From GCA-020356105 sp041602815 (GTDB lineage: Bacteria; Pseudomonadota; Alphaproteobacteria; UBA8366; JADFVY01): a stretch of 64,000 bases of DNA. The first letter of the stretch is position 1, and the number at the start of each line of letters is the position of its first letter. Shown piece after piece: positions 1 through 10,165 of the stretch. The translations under genes and the position numbers were made by a program. The notes under the pieces are model-generated. The model had not been told where the DNA came from, did no database searches, and saw nothing but the letters and a program-made list of their open reading frames with translations. The stretch spans positions 28,397 through 92,396 of the forward strand of contig JBFIFO010000001.1 of assembly GCA_041602815.1 (NCBI GenBank), written 5' to 3'.

Positions 1-1658
1 ATATTGAAGATGTCGCCGGCCAGCAGCGGCGTGATGCGCGGCGATTCCGCGCCGTTGCCACGCCGATCAAACGGTTTGCTCTCGTTCACGACTAGTCCGT
101 CCGCGGCGGCAACGTCCGACAGCGCCTCGCCGTTCTCGACACGCGCGACGATCGCAAGGGCACGCTCCCGGGCCACCTCGCGACGACGCTCCTCCTTCCA
201 CAGGGCGGCAACCTCATCGCGGACGTCGTCGAGCGGACGCAAGGCCGACGGCACGACTTCGTCGACCCGCAAGAGGTAGTAGTCGCCCTCGGGAAGCTGG
301 GTGACATAGCTCAGCTCACCACTGATGGTCAGGAATGCGGTGTCGAGGAAATCCCCGCCCGGCAGGTTCTCGGCCAGCTCGCCATCGACTCCGGCACCAC
401 CGACGTCGATCAGGCCCGTCTTCCGTACCGGCACGGCAAGCGCCGCCCCGGCCTCCTCGAGCGTCGCCCCGCCGGCCAGCTCGTCCTCCAGCGCCCGCGA
501 CAGGCGCCAGAGCACGTCACCCGTTTGTTCGGCTTTCAATTCTTCCTCGATGCGGGTGCGCGCGTCATCGAAGGGTGTGACGGATTCGGGTACGATGGCG
601 GTGACCCGTAAGATGTGCCAGCCGAACGGCGACTCCCGGGGTTTCGACACTTCCCCCTCGGCCAACTCGGCGATGGAATCCCATAGCTCGGGCATCGGAA
701 ACGCCGCTGCGCTGTAGGTGCCGAGTTCAAGATCCGCCGCATCCAGGTCGGCGAACTGCTTGGCGACACTTTCGAACGTACGACCTTCACGCAGGGCACC
801 GGACGCCTGCTTCGCCGCCGCCTCAGCAGGCACAAGAATCTGTTGTACCGTCCGGGTCTCGGGCTCGGTGTAGGCTGCAAGATTCTCTTCGTAGCGCTGC
901 CGCAACTGCTCGTCGGTGACGACGATCTCCTTTTCCGCAACTTCCCGGCTGAGATGCAGGAAGCTCAAGCGCCGCCGCTCCGGTGCGGTGAAACGCTCGG
1001 CTTGTTCCTGGTACAACGTCTCGAGTGCCGCCGCGTCGGGTTCGCCGACATCCAGATCCGCGTCCACCGGTACGGTCACGTAGGTGGCCACGTGCTTCTC
1101 GCCGCGCCATTGATGCAGCGTCTTCACCAGCGCGTCAGGCGCCTTGTCGGAGAAGTCCAGACTGTTGAGGATCTGGCGCCGCAGGATATCGCGCCGCACG
1201 TCGGCGACGAACTGCCCCTCGGAGATCCCCGACTGGCTGAGAATGAACTCGTAGCGCGAGCGACTGAAGCGCCCGGTTTCGTCGAAGAAGGACGGTTCTT
1301 CTGCGATCACCCTGCGCACGATATCGTCGCTGGCCGCCAAACCGAGCCATTCGCCGCTCGCCTCATAAACCCGAGCCGAGATCAACCGGTCGAGAATCTG
1401 GTCGAGAAGTCCCAGGCTGCGCGCCTGTTCCGAGGTAAGCTCGATGCCCTGCGCGCGAAACCGATTGAGTTCCCGCTGGAACGCCGCCGACAGTTCAGCC
1501 GCGGAAATCGAGACGTCGCCGACGGTGGCGACGGCATCGTCCTGCTGGGCCTGGGTGATGTAGTCGGTCACGCCCCACGCCGCGAAACTGATGATCAGCA
1601 AGACGACGAGTAGCTTGGCAACGAGGCTTGCGGCGGAGGTACGAAGCTGCTGAAGCAT
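1..1658 (-). CDS. ppiD: PpiD-like periplasmic peptidyl-prolyl isomerase (3' end off window)
   Basis: Membrane-anchored SurA/PpiD-type folding factor expected to help outer-membrane and periplasmic proteins fold. Reading from 1658 on the minus strand, the protein opens with MLQQLRTSAA and one hydrophobic anchor at about residues 12-30, followed by a long SurA_N-like helical region and a parvulin-type (PpiC) region that includes a GWHILRV segment. The frame is open to base 1, so the C-terminus lies outside the window. ATG 1658 is chosen because the short basic N-terminus plus anchor matches PpiD proteins; no strong Shine-Dalgarno is visible. The gene is divergent from tpiA, a common alphaproteobacterial arrangement. 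Family assignment is firm; the client proteins are inference. Confidence 0.88.
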   Translation of the reverse strand, partial: MLQQLRTSAASLVAKLLVVLLIISFAAWGVTDYITQAQQDDAVATVGDVSISAAELSAAFQRELNRFRAQGIELTSEQARSLGLLDQILDRLISARVYEASGEWLGLAASDDIVRRVIAEEPSFFDETGRFSRSRYEFILSQSGISEGQFVADVRRDILRRQILNSLDFSDKAPDALVKTLHQWRGEKHVATYVTVPVDADLDVGEPDAAALETLYQEQAERFTAPERRRLSFLHLSREVAEKEIVVTDEQLRQRYEENLAAYTEPETRTVQQILVPAEAAAKQASGALREGRTFESVAKQFADLDAADLELGTYSAAAFPMPELWDSIAELAEGEVSKPRESPFGWHILRVTAIVPESVTPFDDARTRIEEELKAEQTGDVLWRLSRALEDELAGGATLEEAGAALAVPVRKTGLIDVGGAGVDGELAENLPGGDFLDTAFLTISGELSYVTQLPEGDYYLLRVDEVVPSALRPLDDVRDEVAALWKEERRREVARERALAIVARVENGEALSDVAAADGLVVNESKPFDRRGNGAESPRITPLLAGDIFN

Positions 1659-1696
1659 GGGCGGACCCGGTGATAGCGGTGATGATCTCGAGAATA

Positions 1697-1714
1697 CGCG
1701 CGGCCGGCCGCGCG
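1697..1714. repeat. 18-bp perfect GC-only palindrome in the ppiD leader
   Basis: The sequence CGCGCGGCCGGCCGCGCG reads identically on both strands. It lies between the candidate ppiD promoter and its start codon, so it would be in or next to the 5' leader and could form a strong hairpin in RNA. Function unknown; GC-rich DNA yields such palindromes by chance more often than AT-rich DNA. Confidence 0.5.
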
Positions 1715-1721
1715 GCGCGGC

Positions 1722-1751
1722 ATCATAAAGGTGCACGGGTGGGCATCGCAA
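1722..1751 (-). promoter_or_regulatory. Candidate sigma-70-type promoter for ppiD
   Basis: On the minus strand TTGCGA (1751-1746) is followed after 18 bases by TATGAT (1727-1722), matching 4/6 and 5/6 of the vegetative consensus. Transcription would start near 1715, about 55 bases before the ppiD start codon. Confidence 0.4.
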
Positions 1752-1867
1752 CAGGCAATCCGCCAGCGAAACACCCGCCGATATGGCCAAGCGCCTGACC
1801 GCATGTTAAGGCAGGTGTGGCGCCGGAACACCGGCGCGATGTTGCGAACCGAGGAAGGAGCAGAAGC

Positions 1868-2617
1868 ATGCCCAGCCGCATCCCGCTGATTGCCGGAAAC
1901 TGGAAGATGAACGGACTGCGGACCGACTCAGTTTCTCTCGCCCGCGCCGTCGCCGCCGGTTCCGTTCAGGGATGCGATTTGCTCATCTGCCCTCCGGCGG
2001 TCCTGATCCCGCCGGTCGCAGATGCACTTGCCGGGAGCGCCGTCGCGCTGGGTGCCCAGGACTGCCATTTCGCGGAGGCCGGAGCGCACACCGGCGACAT
2101 CGCCGCACCCATGCTCGCCGACGCGGGCTGCAGTCATGTCATTCTTGGCCATTCCGAGCGCCGCGCCGATCATGGCGAGGACGATGCGCTGGTTCGAGCC
2201 AAGACCACGGCTGCGCATGCCGCAGGGCTGGTCGCCATCGTCTGCGTCGGCGAGACCCTGGACGAGCGGGACGCCGGCCGGACGCTGGCGCGGATCGGCA
2301 GTCAGGTCGAGCTATCGCTGCCCGACGATGCCACCGCCGAAAACACCGTGATCGCGTACGAGCCGGTCTGGGCGATCGGGACCGGTCGCACGCCGACCGC
2401 GGACGACGTCGCCGAGGTTCATACGCACATCCGTGGCCAGATCGCTGCGCGATTCGGTCCTGAGGTCGCGGACGGGATGCGAATTCTGTACGGCGGATCG
2501 ATGAAGCCGTCGAATGCCGATGCGCTGCTCGCCATCGACGGGGTCGATGGGGGATTGATCGGCGGTGCCAGCCTGAATGCACAGGATTTCCTCGCGATCG
2601 CGACGAGCTGTCCGTGA
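1868..2617 (+). CDS. tpiA: Triosephosphate isomerase
   Basis: Cytosolic glycolytic and gluconeogenic enzyme that interconverts dihydroxyacetone phosphate and glyceraldehyde-3-phosphate. The 249-residue protein has the usual length and all catalytic signatures: Lys13 in GNWKMNG, His95 in ILGHSERR, Glu165 in AYEPVWAIGTG and the phosphate-binding YGGSMKPSNA near the C-terminus. ATG 1868 is preferred over upstream in-frame starts because AGGAAGGAG precedes it at suitable spacing and residue numbering then fits the family. First gene of the tpiA-secG-pyrG-kdsA-eno run, divergent from ppiD. Confidence 0.97.
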   Translation: MPSRIPLIAGNWKMNGLRTDSVSLARAVAAGSVQGCDLLICPPAVLIPPVADALAGSAVALGAQDCHFAEAGAHTGDIAAPMLADAGCSHVILGHSERRADHGEDDALVRAKTTAAHAAGLVAIVCVGETLDERDAGRTLARIGSQVELSLPDDATAENTVIAYEPVWAIGTGRTPTADDVAEVHTHIRGQIAARFGPEVADGMRILYGGSMKPSNADALLAIDGVDGGLIGGASLNAQDFLAIATSCP

Positions 2618-2766
2618 CGGCGGTGGGTTCCGCACTGGTCGGCGCACGGCACCGAAAGATGGCGCTGGCAATCCGGCACATGACTCGCTAAATAAGCCGC
2701 GAGCGCGGCCGGACCGGGCAAGAAGCTCCGCCCGCTTTCTTATAACCGCTGGCCCCGGGAAGTTTT

Positions 2767-3090
2767 ATGGAAGCCATTATTCTCGTTATCCACCTGCTGG
2801 TGATCCTCACGCTGATCATTGTTGTCCTGCTGCAGCGCAGTGAAGGCGGCGGTCTTGGGATCGGTGGCGGCGGGGGAGGCGGCCTCGTCAGCGTGCGTGG
2901 CAGCGCCAATCTTTTGACCCGCACGACCGCGATTCTGGCAGTCGCGTTCTTCGTGACCAGCCTGACCCTGGCAATCATGGCCTCGAGTCGCATGGAACCT
3001 CGCTCCATCATGGACGAGGCGCCGGCGGTTCCTGCCGCGCCGGCACAGCCGGAGCAGCCCGGGCAGCCGGGCGTCCCGCTCTCGCAGTAG
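2767..3090 (+). CDS. secG: Preprotein translocase subunit SecG
   Basis: Small inner-membrane subunit of the SecYEG export channel. The 107 residues show two hydrophobic segments (about 3-22 and 55-75) linked by a glycine-rich cytoplasmic loop (LGIGGGGGGG), the standard SecG architecture, and end in a Pro/Ala/Gln-rich tail typical of alphaproteobacterial homologs. It follows tpiA by 149 bases; a TATAAC element at 2741-2746 could be a -10 box but has no convincing -35. The position between tpiA and pyrG is conserved in the class. Confidence 0.93.
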   Translation: MEAIILVIHLLVILTLIIVVLLQRSEGGGLGIGGGGGGGLVSVRGSANLLTRTTAILAVAFFVTSLTLAIMASSRMEPRSIMDEAPAVPAAPAQPEQPGQPGVPLSQ

Positions 3091-3171
3091 CGGCGTCCCA
3101 CCAGGAACATGCCGCGGATGGCAAGGACGGAACATTCGAACAGAGCCGTCCCGGCCCGGCGCAATTCGTGC

Positions 3172-3200
3172 TTGGGTATGGCCCGCTCTTTGGCTACAAC
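3172..3200 (+). promoter_or_regulatory. Candidate promoter directly upstream of pyrG
   Basis: TTGGGT (3172-3177), a 17-base spacer and TACAAC (3195-3200). The -10-like box ends only 8 bases before the pyrG ATG, so transcription from it would give a leaderless or nearly leaderless mRNA; no clear Shine-Dalgarno is present. Hexamer matches are modest. Confidence 0.3.
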
Positions 3201-3208
3201 GTAGGTCC

Positions 3209-4849
3209 ATGACGCGGTTTATCTTCATCACCGGCGGCGTGGTTTCCTCTCTGGGAAAAGGCATAGCATCTGCGGCTCTTGCCGCGCTTTTACAGGCGCG
3301 CGGCTACAAGGTCCGCCTGCGCAAGTTGGACCCGTACATCAACGTCGATCCAGGCACGATGAGCCCGTACCAGCACGGCGAGGTCTACGTGACCGACGAT
3401 GGGGCGGAGACCGACCTCGACCTCGGGCATTATGAGCGATTTACCGGAGTTGCCGCGCGGCAGAGCGACAATGTGACAACCGGTCGGATCTATTCCGACG
3501 TAATCGCCAAGGAGCGCCGGGGCGAATATCTGGGCGCCACCGTCCAGGTCATCCCCCACATCACCGACGCCATCAAGTCGTTCGTAACGTCGGACCTGAC
3601 CGACGAGGATTTCGTGCTGTGCGAGATCGGCGGCACCGTCGGCGATATAGAGGGGCTGCCCTTCGTCGAGGCGATTCGTCAGTTGGGCAACGAGCTGGGC
3701 CGCGATCGGGTCCTGTTCGTGCACCTCACGCTGTTGCCCTATATCCCGGCCGCCGGCGAGATCAAGACCAAGCCGACGCAGCATTCGGTGAAGGAGCTGC
3801 TGAGCGTCGGCGTCCAGGCCGACATCATTCTCTGCCGCTCGGACCGTCCGATTCCCGAGGATGCGCGGCGCAAGCTCGCGCTGTTCTGCAACGTCAGGCC
3901 CGAACGCGTGATCGAGGCGCTGGACGTCAGCACAATTTACGAGGTGCCGATCCATTATCACGAGGCCGGATTCGATACCGAAGTGCTGAAGCGGTTCGGT
4001 ATGGACAAGGGCCGCGAAGCCGACGTCGACCTGTCCGCATGGCACAACGTGGTGCAGCGGGTGCAGGCGCCGGAAGGCGAGGTCTCGATCGCCGTCGTCG
4101 GCAAATACACCAATCTCCTCGACGCCTACAAGTCGCTGAGCGAAGCACTCGGCCACGGCGGCATCGCCAACAATGTCCGCGTCAAGCTTGACTGGATCGA
4201 GTCCGAGATTTTCGAGAGCGATTCCGATACATTGCTGCGCCTGGAGGGCGTGAACGGCATCCTGGTGCCGGGCGGATTCGGCGAACGCGGTGCGGAAGGC
4301 AAAGTTGAGGCCGTCCGCTTTGCGCGGGAACGGCGCGTTCCGTTCTTCGGCATCTGTTTCGGTATGCAAATGGCTGTGATCGAAGCAGCGCGGAACCTTG
4401 CGGGCATTGCCGGAGCCGGATCGACCGAGTTCGGCCCTTGCGCGGAGCCCGTGGTCGGGCTGCTTACCGAATGGAAGCGCGGCAATGTTATCGAGCAGCG
4501 TACCGGCAGCGACGACCTCGGCGGCACCATGCGGCTTGGCGCCTATCCGTGCCGCCTGAAGCCCGGATCTAAGGTGGCCGGCATTTACAGCAACCAGCAG
4601 GACATCAGCGAGCGGCACCGCCACCGCTACGAGGTCAACATCGCCTATCGTGACAGGTTGGAAAAGGCGGGAATGGAATTTTCGGGCATGTCGCCCGACG
4701 GCGTGCTGCCGGAAATCATCGAGCTGACGGACCATCCGTGGTTTGTCGGTGTGCAGTTCCATCCCGAGTTGAAATCGAAACCCTTCGAACCGCACCCGTT
4801 GTTCGCGTCGTTCATCCAGGCCGCAATCGAACAGTCGCGTCTGGTCTGA
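3209..4849 (+). CDS. pyrG: CTP synthase (glutamine-hydrolysing)
   Basis: Converts UTP to CTP using ATP and ammonia released from glutamine, the last step of de novo pyrimidine nucleotide synthesis. The 546-residue protein has the N-terminal amidoligase domain (FITGGVVSSLGKG P-loop, LDPYINVDPGTM, CEIGGTVGDIE) and a C-terminal class I glutamine amidotransferase domain with PGGFGERG, nucleophile Cys383 in FFGICFGMQ and the FHPE His/Glu pair near the end. Length and domain order are normal. It lies 118 bases after secG and 22 before kdsA. Confidence 0.98.
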   Translation: MTRFIFITGGVVSSLGKGIASAALAALLQARGYKVRLRKLDPYINVDPGTMSPYQHGEVYVTDDGAETDLDLGHYERFTGVAARQSDNVTTGRIYSDVIAKERRGEYLGATVQVIPHITDAIKSFVTSDLTDEDFVLCEIGGTVGDIEGLPFVEAIRQLGNELGRDRVLFVHLTLLPYIPAAGEIKTKPTQHSVKELLSVGVQADIILCRSDRPIPEDARRKLALFCNVRPERVIEALDVSTIYEVPIHYHEAGFDTEVLKRFGMDKGREADVDLSAWHNVVQRVQAPEGEVSIAVVGKYTNLLDAYKSLSEALGHGGIANNVRVKLDWIESEIFESDSDTLLRLEGVNGILVPGGFGERGAEGKVEAVRFARERRVPFFGICFGMQMAVIEAARNLAGIAGAGSTEFGPCAEPVVGLLTEWKRGNVIEQRTGSDDLGGTMRLGAYPCRLKPGSKVAGIYSNQQDISERHRHRYEVNIAYRDRLEKAGMEFSGMSPDGVLPEIIELTDHPWFVGVQFHPELKSKPFEPHPLFASFIQAAIEQSRLV

Positions 4850-4871
4850 CCGGGTGTGAGCGGGACCGATC

Positions 4872-5714
4872 ATGACGAAGCCATACCATATCGATGTCGG
4901 CGGGCTGCGGATCGGCAACGATCTGCCGCTGACGCTGATCGCCGGCCCCTGTGCCATGGAAAGCCGCGCGCATGCGCTGGAAATGAGCCAGGCGCTTAAG
5001 GACGTCACGGCCGATCTTGGGATCGGCCTGATCTACAAGACCTCTTACGACAAGGCGAATCGCACTTCGGGCTCCAGCCCGCGCGGTGTCGGCCTGGAGG
5101 CTGCATTGCCGGTATTCGCGGAAATCCGGGAGACGCGGGGCCTGCCTGTACTGACCGACGTGCACCTGCCGGATCACTGCGCACGGGTGGCGGAAGTCGT
5201 CGATGTTCTCCAGATTCCGGCGTTCCTTTGCCGCCAGACCGACCTGCTCATCGCCGCCGCGGCCACCGGCCGGGCGGTCAACGTGAAGAAGGGGCAGTTT
5301 CTCGCGCCCTGGGACATGGCGAACGTCGCAAGGAAGGTTACGGAGGCAGGGAACCCGAACGTCATGCTTTGCGAACGCGGTGCCAGCTTCGGCTACAACA
5401 CCCTGGTGTCCGACATGCGAGCACTGCCAATCATGGCGCAGACCGGGCACCCGGTGGTGTTCGACGCGACCCATTCCGTACAGCAGCCGGGCGGGCAGGG
5501 CGCCACCTCGGGCGGACAGCGCGAATTCGTCCCGGTGCTGGCGCGCGCTGCCGTTGCCATCGGCGTCGCCGCGGTGTTCATGGAAGTCCACCAGGATCCC
5601 GACAACGCTCCATCGGACGGGCCGAACATGGTTCGCCTCGATCAGCTTCGCGGCATTCTGGAGCAACTGATGGAATTCGACCGGCTGGCCAAGGCGCGCC
5701 AAGTATCTCGGTAA
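4872..5714 (+). CDS. kdsA: 3-deoxy-8-phosphooctulonate (KDO-8-P) synthase
   Basis: Condenses phosphoenolpyruvate with arabinose-5-phosphate to KDO-8-phosphate, an early step in making the inner core of lipopolysaccharide, so the organism is Gram-negative with KDO-type LPS. The 280-residue TIM-barrel protein carries YKTSYDKANRTS and LCERGASFGYN. Cys27 in IAGPCAMES occupies the place of the asparagine found in metal-independent enzymes such as that of E. coli, which points to the metal-dependent subclass. It sits 22 bases after pyrG and 35 before eno, probably in one transcript. Confidence 0.96.
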   Translation: MTKPYHIDVGGLRIGNDLPLTLIAGPCAMESRAHALEMSQALKDVTADLGIGLIYKTSYDKANRTSGSSPRGVGLEAALPVFAEIRETRGLPVLTDVHLPDHCARVAEVVDVLQIPAFLCRQTDLLIAAAATGRAVNVKKGQFLAPWDMANVARKVTEAGNPNVMLCERGASFGYNTLVSDMRALPIMAQTGHPVVFDATHSVQQPGGQGATSGGQREFVPVLARAAVAIGVAAVFMEVHQDPDNAPSDGPNMVRLDQLRGILEQLMEFDRLAKARQVSR

Positions 5715-5749
5715 CAACGCCACCTTCGGCCGCCACCAAGGATCCAGAC

Positions 5750-7024
5750 ATGACAGCAATTGTTGACGTGCATGCCCGCGAAATTCTCGACAGTCGCGGC
5801 AATCCAACGGTCGAAGTCGACGTGGCGTTGGAAAGCGGTGCCTTCGGCCGTGCCGCGGTGCCATCCGGTGCTTCGACGGGCAGCCACGAAGCACTGGAAC
5901 TGCGCGACGGCGGCACGCGATACGGCGGAAAGGGCGTTCAGAAGGCGGTCGGGGCGGTGAACGGCGAAATCTTCGATGTCCTGTCGGGTCTCGATGCCGA
6001 GGACCAGCTGGCGATCGACCGCATGATGCTGGATCTCGACGGCACGCCAAACAAGGCGCGGCTCGGCGCCAATGCGATTCTCGCTGTGAGCCTGGCCGTC
6101 GCCAAAGCGGCGGCGGAGGACGCGGGACTACCGCTTTACAGATATGTTGGCGGTGCTTACGCGCGGACCCTGCCGGTGCCGCTGATGAATATCATCAACG
6201 GCGGCGTGCATGCGGACAATGCCATCGACATCCAGGAATTCATGATCATGCCGGTGGCCGCCGGCGGCATGGCGGAGGCGGTCCGGATCGGGGCCGAGAT
6301 ATTCCATGCGCTCAGAGCCTCGCTGCAAGATGCGGGGCACAACACAAATGTCGGAGATGAAGGCGGATTTGCCCCAAATCTCAAGTCCGCGGACGAGGCC
6401 CTGGGCTTCATCATGACGGCGATCGAGGCTGCAGGTTTCAAGCCGGGTGAGGATGTCATGCTGGCGCTCGACTGCGCCGCAACCGAATACTACCGCGATG
6501 GCCATTACCAGATGGCGGGTGAGGGCAAGACCCTTGATTCTGGGGGCATGGTCAGATATCTCGCCGATCTCGCCGGCCGTTATCCGATCCTGTCGATCGA
6601 AGACGGAATGGCGGAGGATGACTGGGCGGGCTGGCAGGCCCTGACGCGCGAACTCGGGGCAACCGTCCAGCTGGTCGGGGACGATCTGTTCGTGACCAGT
6701 ACAGAGCGTCTTCGCGAGGGGATCGGCAAAGGCGCGGGCAATGCGATCCTCATCAAGGTCAACCAGATCGGCACCCTGAGCGAAACCCTGGAAACCGTCG
6801 AGACCGCCCATCAGGCGGGGTTTCGGGCGGTGATGTCGCACCGCTCCGGGGAGACAGAGGACGCGACGATCGCCGATCTTGCGGTGGCGACCAACTGCGG
6901 ACAGATCAAGACAGGCTCGCTGTCGCGGTCGGACCGACTGGCAAAGTACAACCAGCTGATCCGCATCGAAGAAATCCTGGGCGTCGACGCCTTGTTCGCG
7001 GGCAAGACCGTTCTGAAGGCTTGA
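5750..7024 (+). CDS. eno: Enolase (phosphopyruvate hydratase)
   Basis: Interconverts 2-phosphoglycerate and phosphoenolpyruvate in glycolysis. The 424-residue protein has a complete active site: GASTG loop (40-44), His154, Glu163 in IQEFMI, Glu204 in VGDEGGF, metal ligands Asp241, Glu284 and Asp311, base Lys336, His364 in MSHRSGETED and Lys387 in KTGSLSRS. ATG 5750 is chosen because MTAIVDVHAREILDSRG is the canonical N-terminus; the frame is open further upstream without homology. It is the bona fide enolase of the window and serves as the reference for the divergent paralog at 56753-58054. Confidence 0.98.
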   Translation: MTAIVDVHAREILDSRGNPTVEVDVALESGAFGRAAVPSGASTGSHEALELRDGGTRYGGKGVQKAVGAVNGEIFDVLSGLDAEDQLAIDRMMLDLDGTPNKARLGANAILAVSLAVAKAAAEDAGLPLYRYVGGAYARTLPVPLMNIINGGVHADNAIDIQEFMIMPVAAGGMAEAVRIGAEIFHALRASLQDAGHNTNVGDEGGFAPNLKSADEALGFIMTAIEAAGFKPGEDVMLALDCAATEYYRDGHYQMAGEGKTLDSGGMVRYLADLAGRYPILSIEDGMAEDDWAGWQALTRELGATVQLVGDDLFVTSTERLREGIGKGAGNAILIKVNQIGTLSETLETVETAHQAGFRAVMSHRSGETEDATIADLAVATNCGQIKTGSLSRSDRLAKYNQLIRIEEILGVDALFAGKTVLKA

Positions 7025-7102
7025 CAGAACGCCTAATACGAGTCTTGGCACTCCATCGATACAGCCTAAGGAATCATATTGTAATTAAAGACTCTTTTTT
7101 CG

Positions 7103-7130
7103 TTGACGTGCGACTCGGCCCTGTGATTCT
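7103..7130 (+). promoter_or_regulatory. Weak candidate promoter for ftsB
   Basis: TTGACG (7103-7108, 5/6 match) is followed after 16 bases by GATTCT (7125-7130, 3/6). The -10-like box ends 8 bases before the ftsB ATG and no Shine-Dalgarno is visible, so the transcript would be nearly leaderless. Confidence 0.3.
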
Positions 7131-7138
7131 CTCATTGC

Positions 7139-7462
7139 ATGGCTGTGATTCGCGAGCTTCGTCGACAGGCCCGGCAGATTCTTGCCTCGTTGCTGGGCAT
7201 CGCTGTGATTGGCTACTTTGCCTATCACGCGGTCGATGGCGAACGCGGCCTGCGCAGTTATGTTGCCCTTCGACATCAGATCGAGCTGGCTCGCGCCGAG
7301 CGGGACAGTGCGCGAGAAGAGCACCAGTCCATCGAACGCCGCGTCGCTGCATTGCGGCCCGGTTCGCTTGACCTCGACGTACTTGACCAACGCGCCCGTC
7401 AATTGCTCAACCTCGTGCACGAAGACGATTTCGTGATCCAGTTGCCACAGCCGCAACGCTGA
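7139..7462 (+). CDS. ftsB: Septum formation initiator FtsB/DivIC family
   Basis: Small bitopic divisome protein expected to form a complex with FtsL and FtsQ at the septum. The 107 residues show a short basic N-terminus, one transmembrane helix (about 14-32), a heptad-like stretch at about 40-75 and a conserved tail (LDQRARQLLNLVHEDDFVI) of the alphaproteobacterial DivIC family. It lies between eno and pdhA, its usual place in the class. ATG 7139 lacks an obvious ribosome binding site. Confidence 0.88.
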   Translation: MAVIRELRRQARQILASLLGIAVIGYFAYHAVDGERGLRSYVALRHQIELARAERDSAREEHQSIERRVAALRPGSLDLDVLDQRARQLLNLVHEDDFVIQLPQPQR

Positions 7463-7541
7463 TGTGGCGGTAACCGGCGCCACGGCCCGCCGGACGTTGA
7501 ATTTCGGCTCCGCAAGACCGGGCTCTTTCAAAACTGGGAGC

Positions 7542-7561
7542 CGCCGGCAGTTGTGCCGGCG
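7542..7561 (+). terminator. Strong hairpin after ftsB, possible terminator
   Basis: CGCCGGCA and TGCCGGCG form a perfect 8-bp stem around the 4-base loop GTTG. The following CGCTTTCT has only a weak T-tract, so it may be a leaky intrinsic terminator separating the eno/ftsB run from the pdh operon. The rest of the 287-base gap (7463-7749) is AT-rich towards pdhA and encodes nothing recognisable. Confidence 0.35.
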
Positions 7562-7665
7562 CGCTTTCTGCCGGCCCGGGTAAAACGACTGGTTGGTTTG
7601 GCAGATGAACCGATATATGGTTAATTAGATAATTGTCATTTTAAAACAATAAGTTACAAAGAACT

Positions 7666-7674
7666 TGATAAAAT
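7666..7674 (+). promoter_or_regulatory. Candidate extended -10 promoter of the pdh operon
   Basis: TGATAAAAT combines an extended -10 TGn with TAAAAT (5/6 match) in the AT-rich stretch before pdhA. No good -35 lies at 17 bases, which an extended -10 can compensate. Transcription would start near 7681, giving a leader of about 70 bases. Confidence 0.4.
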
Positions 7675-7749
7675 TCTCAGGGAAACCTACGTTGCGCCCC
7701 GCAATCAAACCTTGACGCGTCCGCGACCAAGACAGACCGGGAGGATCGC

Positions 7750-8766
7750 ATGGCAAAGGCCTCTGCCAGGCGCAAGCCGCGTGGCAAACCGCAGCCGTCA
7801 CCCGCGGCCGGCGAAGAGCTTCTCAAATACTACCGTGACATGCTCTTGATCCGCCGGTTCGAGGAAAAGGCGGGCCAGCTATACGGTATGGGGCTGATCG
7901 GCGGCTTCTGCCATCTGTACATCGGGCAGGAGGCGGTGGTCGTAGGTGTCCAGTCGGCGTGTCGGCCGGAGGACGCGGTGGTGACGAGCTATCGCGACCA
8001 TGGTCACATGCTGGCCTGCGGCATGGAGCCGCGCGGTGTCATGGCGGAGCTGACCGGCCGTTCCGGCGGCTACTCGAAGGGCAAGGGCGGGTCGATGCAT
8101 ATGTTCAGCCGCGAGAAGAATTTTTATGGCGGGCATGGAATCGTCGCCGCACAGGTACCGATCGGCACCGGTATCGCCTTCGCCTTTCAGTACCGCGGGA
8201 CCGACAACATCTGCGCCACCTATTTTGGCGACGGCGCGGTCAACCAGGGCCAGGTCTACGAGTCCTTCAACATGGCCGCGCTCTGGAAACTGCCCGTCCT
8301 GTACGTGATCGAAAACAACAAATACGGCATGGGCACCGCCGTCGAGCGTGCCTCGGCGAGCACCGACCTCTGTCTGCGCGGCAAGGCCTACGGCATCCCC
8401 GGCGAAGCGGTCGACGGCATGGATGTCTCCGCGATGCGGGCCGCGGCGGAAAAGGCGATCAACCACTGTCGCGCCGGAAAGGGTCCATACATCCTGGAAG
8501 CGCTGACGTACCGGTATCGCGGCCATTCGATGTCCGATCCGGCGAAATACCGGACCAAGGAGGAGGTCCAGAAAATTCGCAGCGAGCGCGACCCGATCGA
8601 TCTTCTGCGCGAGCGCATTCTCGAGGGCGGCCATGCCGACGAGGCGGCGCTGAAACAGATCGATCGCGAGGTCAAGGACATCATCGCAGATGCCGCGGCG
8701 TTCGCCCAGGAAAGCCCTGAACCCGACCCGTCGGAACTGTGGACCGACGTTCTCGTCGAGGCGTGA
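7750..8766 (+). CDS. pdhA: Pyruvate dehydrogenase E1 component, alpha subunit
   Basis: Thiamine-diphosphate-binding alpha subunit of the heterotetrameric E1 that decarboxylates pyruvate and transfers the acetyl group to lipoyl-E2. The 338-residue protein has the usual length; the TPP/Mg motif runs from FGDGAVNQGQ to ENNKYGMGTAV, and YRYRGHSMSDP marks the phosphorylation-loop region. The Lys/Arg/Pro-rich first 20 residues are a common extension in the class. It starts a pdhA-pdhB-pdhC-cupin-lpd-lipA run with short gaps (15 bases to pdhB), consistent with one operon. Confidence 0.97.
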   Translation: MAKASARRKPRGKPQPSPAAGEELLKYYRDMLLIRRFEEKAGQLYGMGLIGGFCHLYIGQEAVVVGVQSACRPEDAVVTSYRDHGHMLACGMEPRGVMAELTGRSGGYSKGKGGSMHMFSREKNFYGGHGIVAAQVPIGTGIAFAFQYRGTDNICATYFGDGAVNQGQVYESFNMAALWKLPVLYVIENNKYGMGTAVERASASTDLCLRGKAYGIPGEAVDGMDVSAMRAAAEKAINHCRAGKGPYILEALTYRYRGHSMSDPAKYRTKEEVQKIRSERDPIDLLRERILEGGHADEAALKQIDREVKDIIADAAAFAQESPEPDPSELWTDVLVEA

Positions 8767-8781
8767 CGGAGAGGCCAGACC

Positions 8782-10149
<1,368 letters not shown>

Positions 10150-10165
10150 AGGGGAGGGGGACGAT

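Noticed and set aside
843..1613. A 256-codon plus-strand open frame antisense to ppiD
   Set aside because: The minus strand encodes a convincing PpiD protein across the region; the plus frame has no recognisable domain and reflects GC-rich codon structure.
3290..5008. A 572-codon minus-strand open frame antisense to pyrG and kdsA
   Set aside because: Both plus-strand genes are complete with all motifs; the antisense frame lacks homology and is typical of GC-rich antisense frames.
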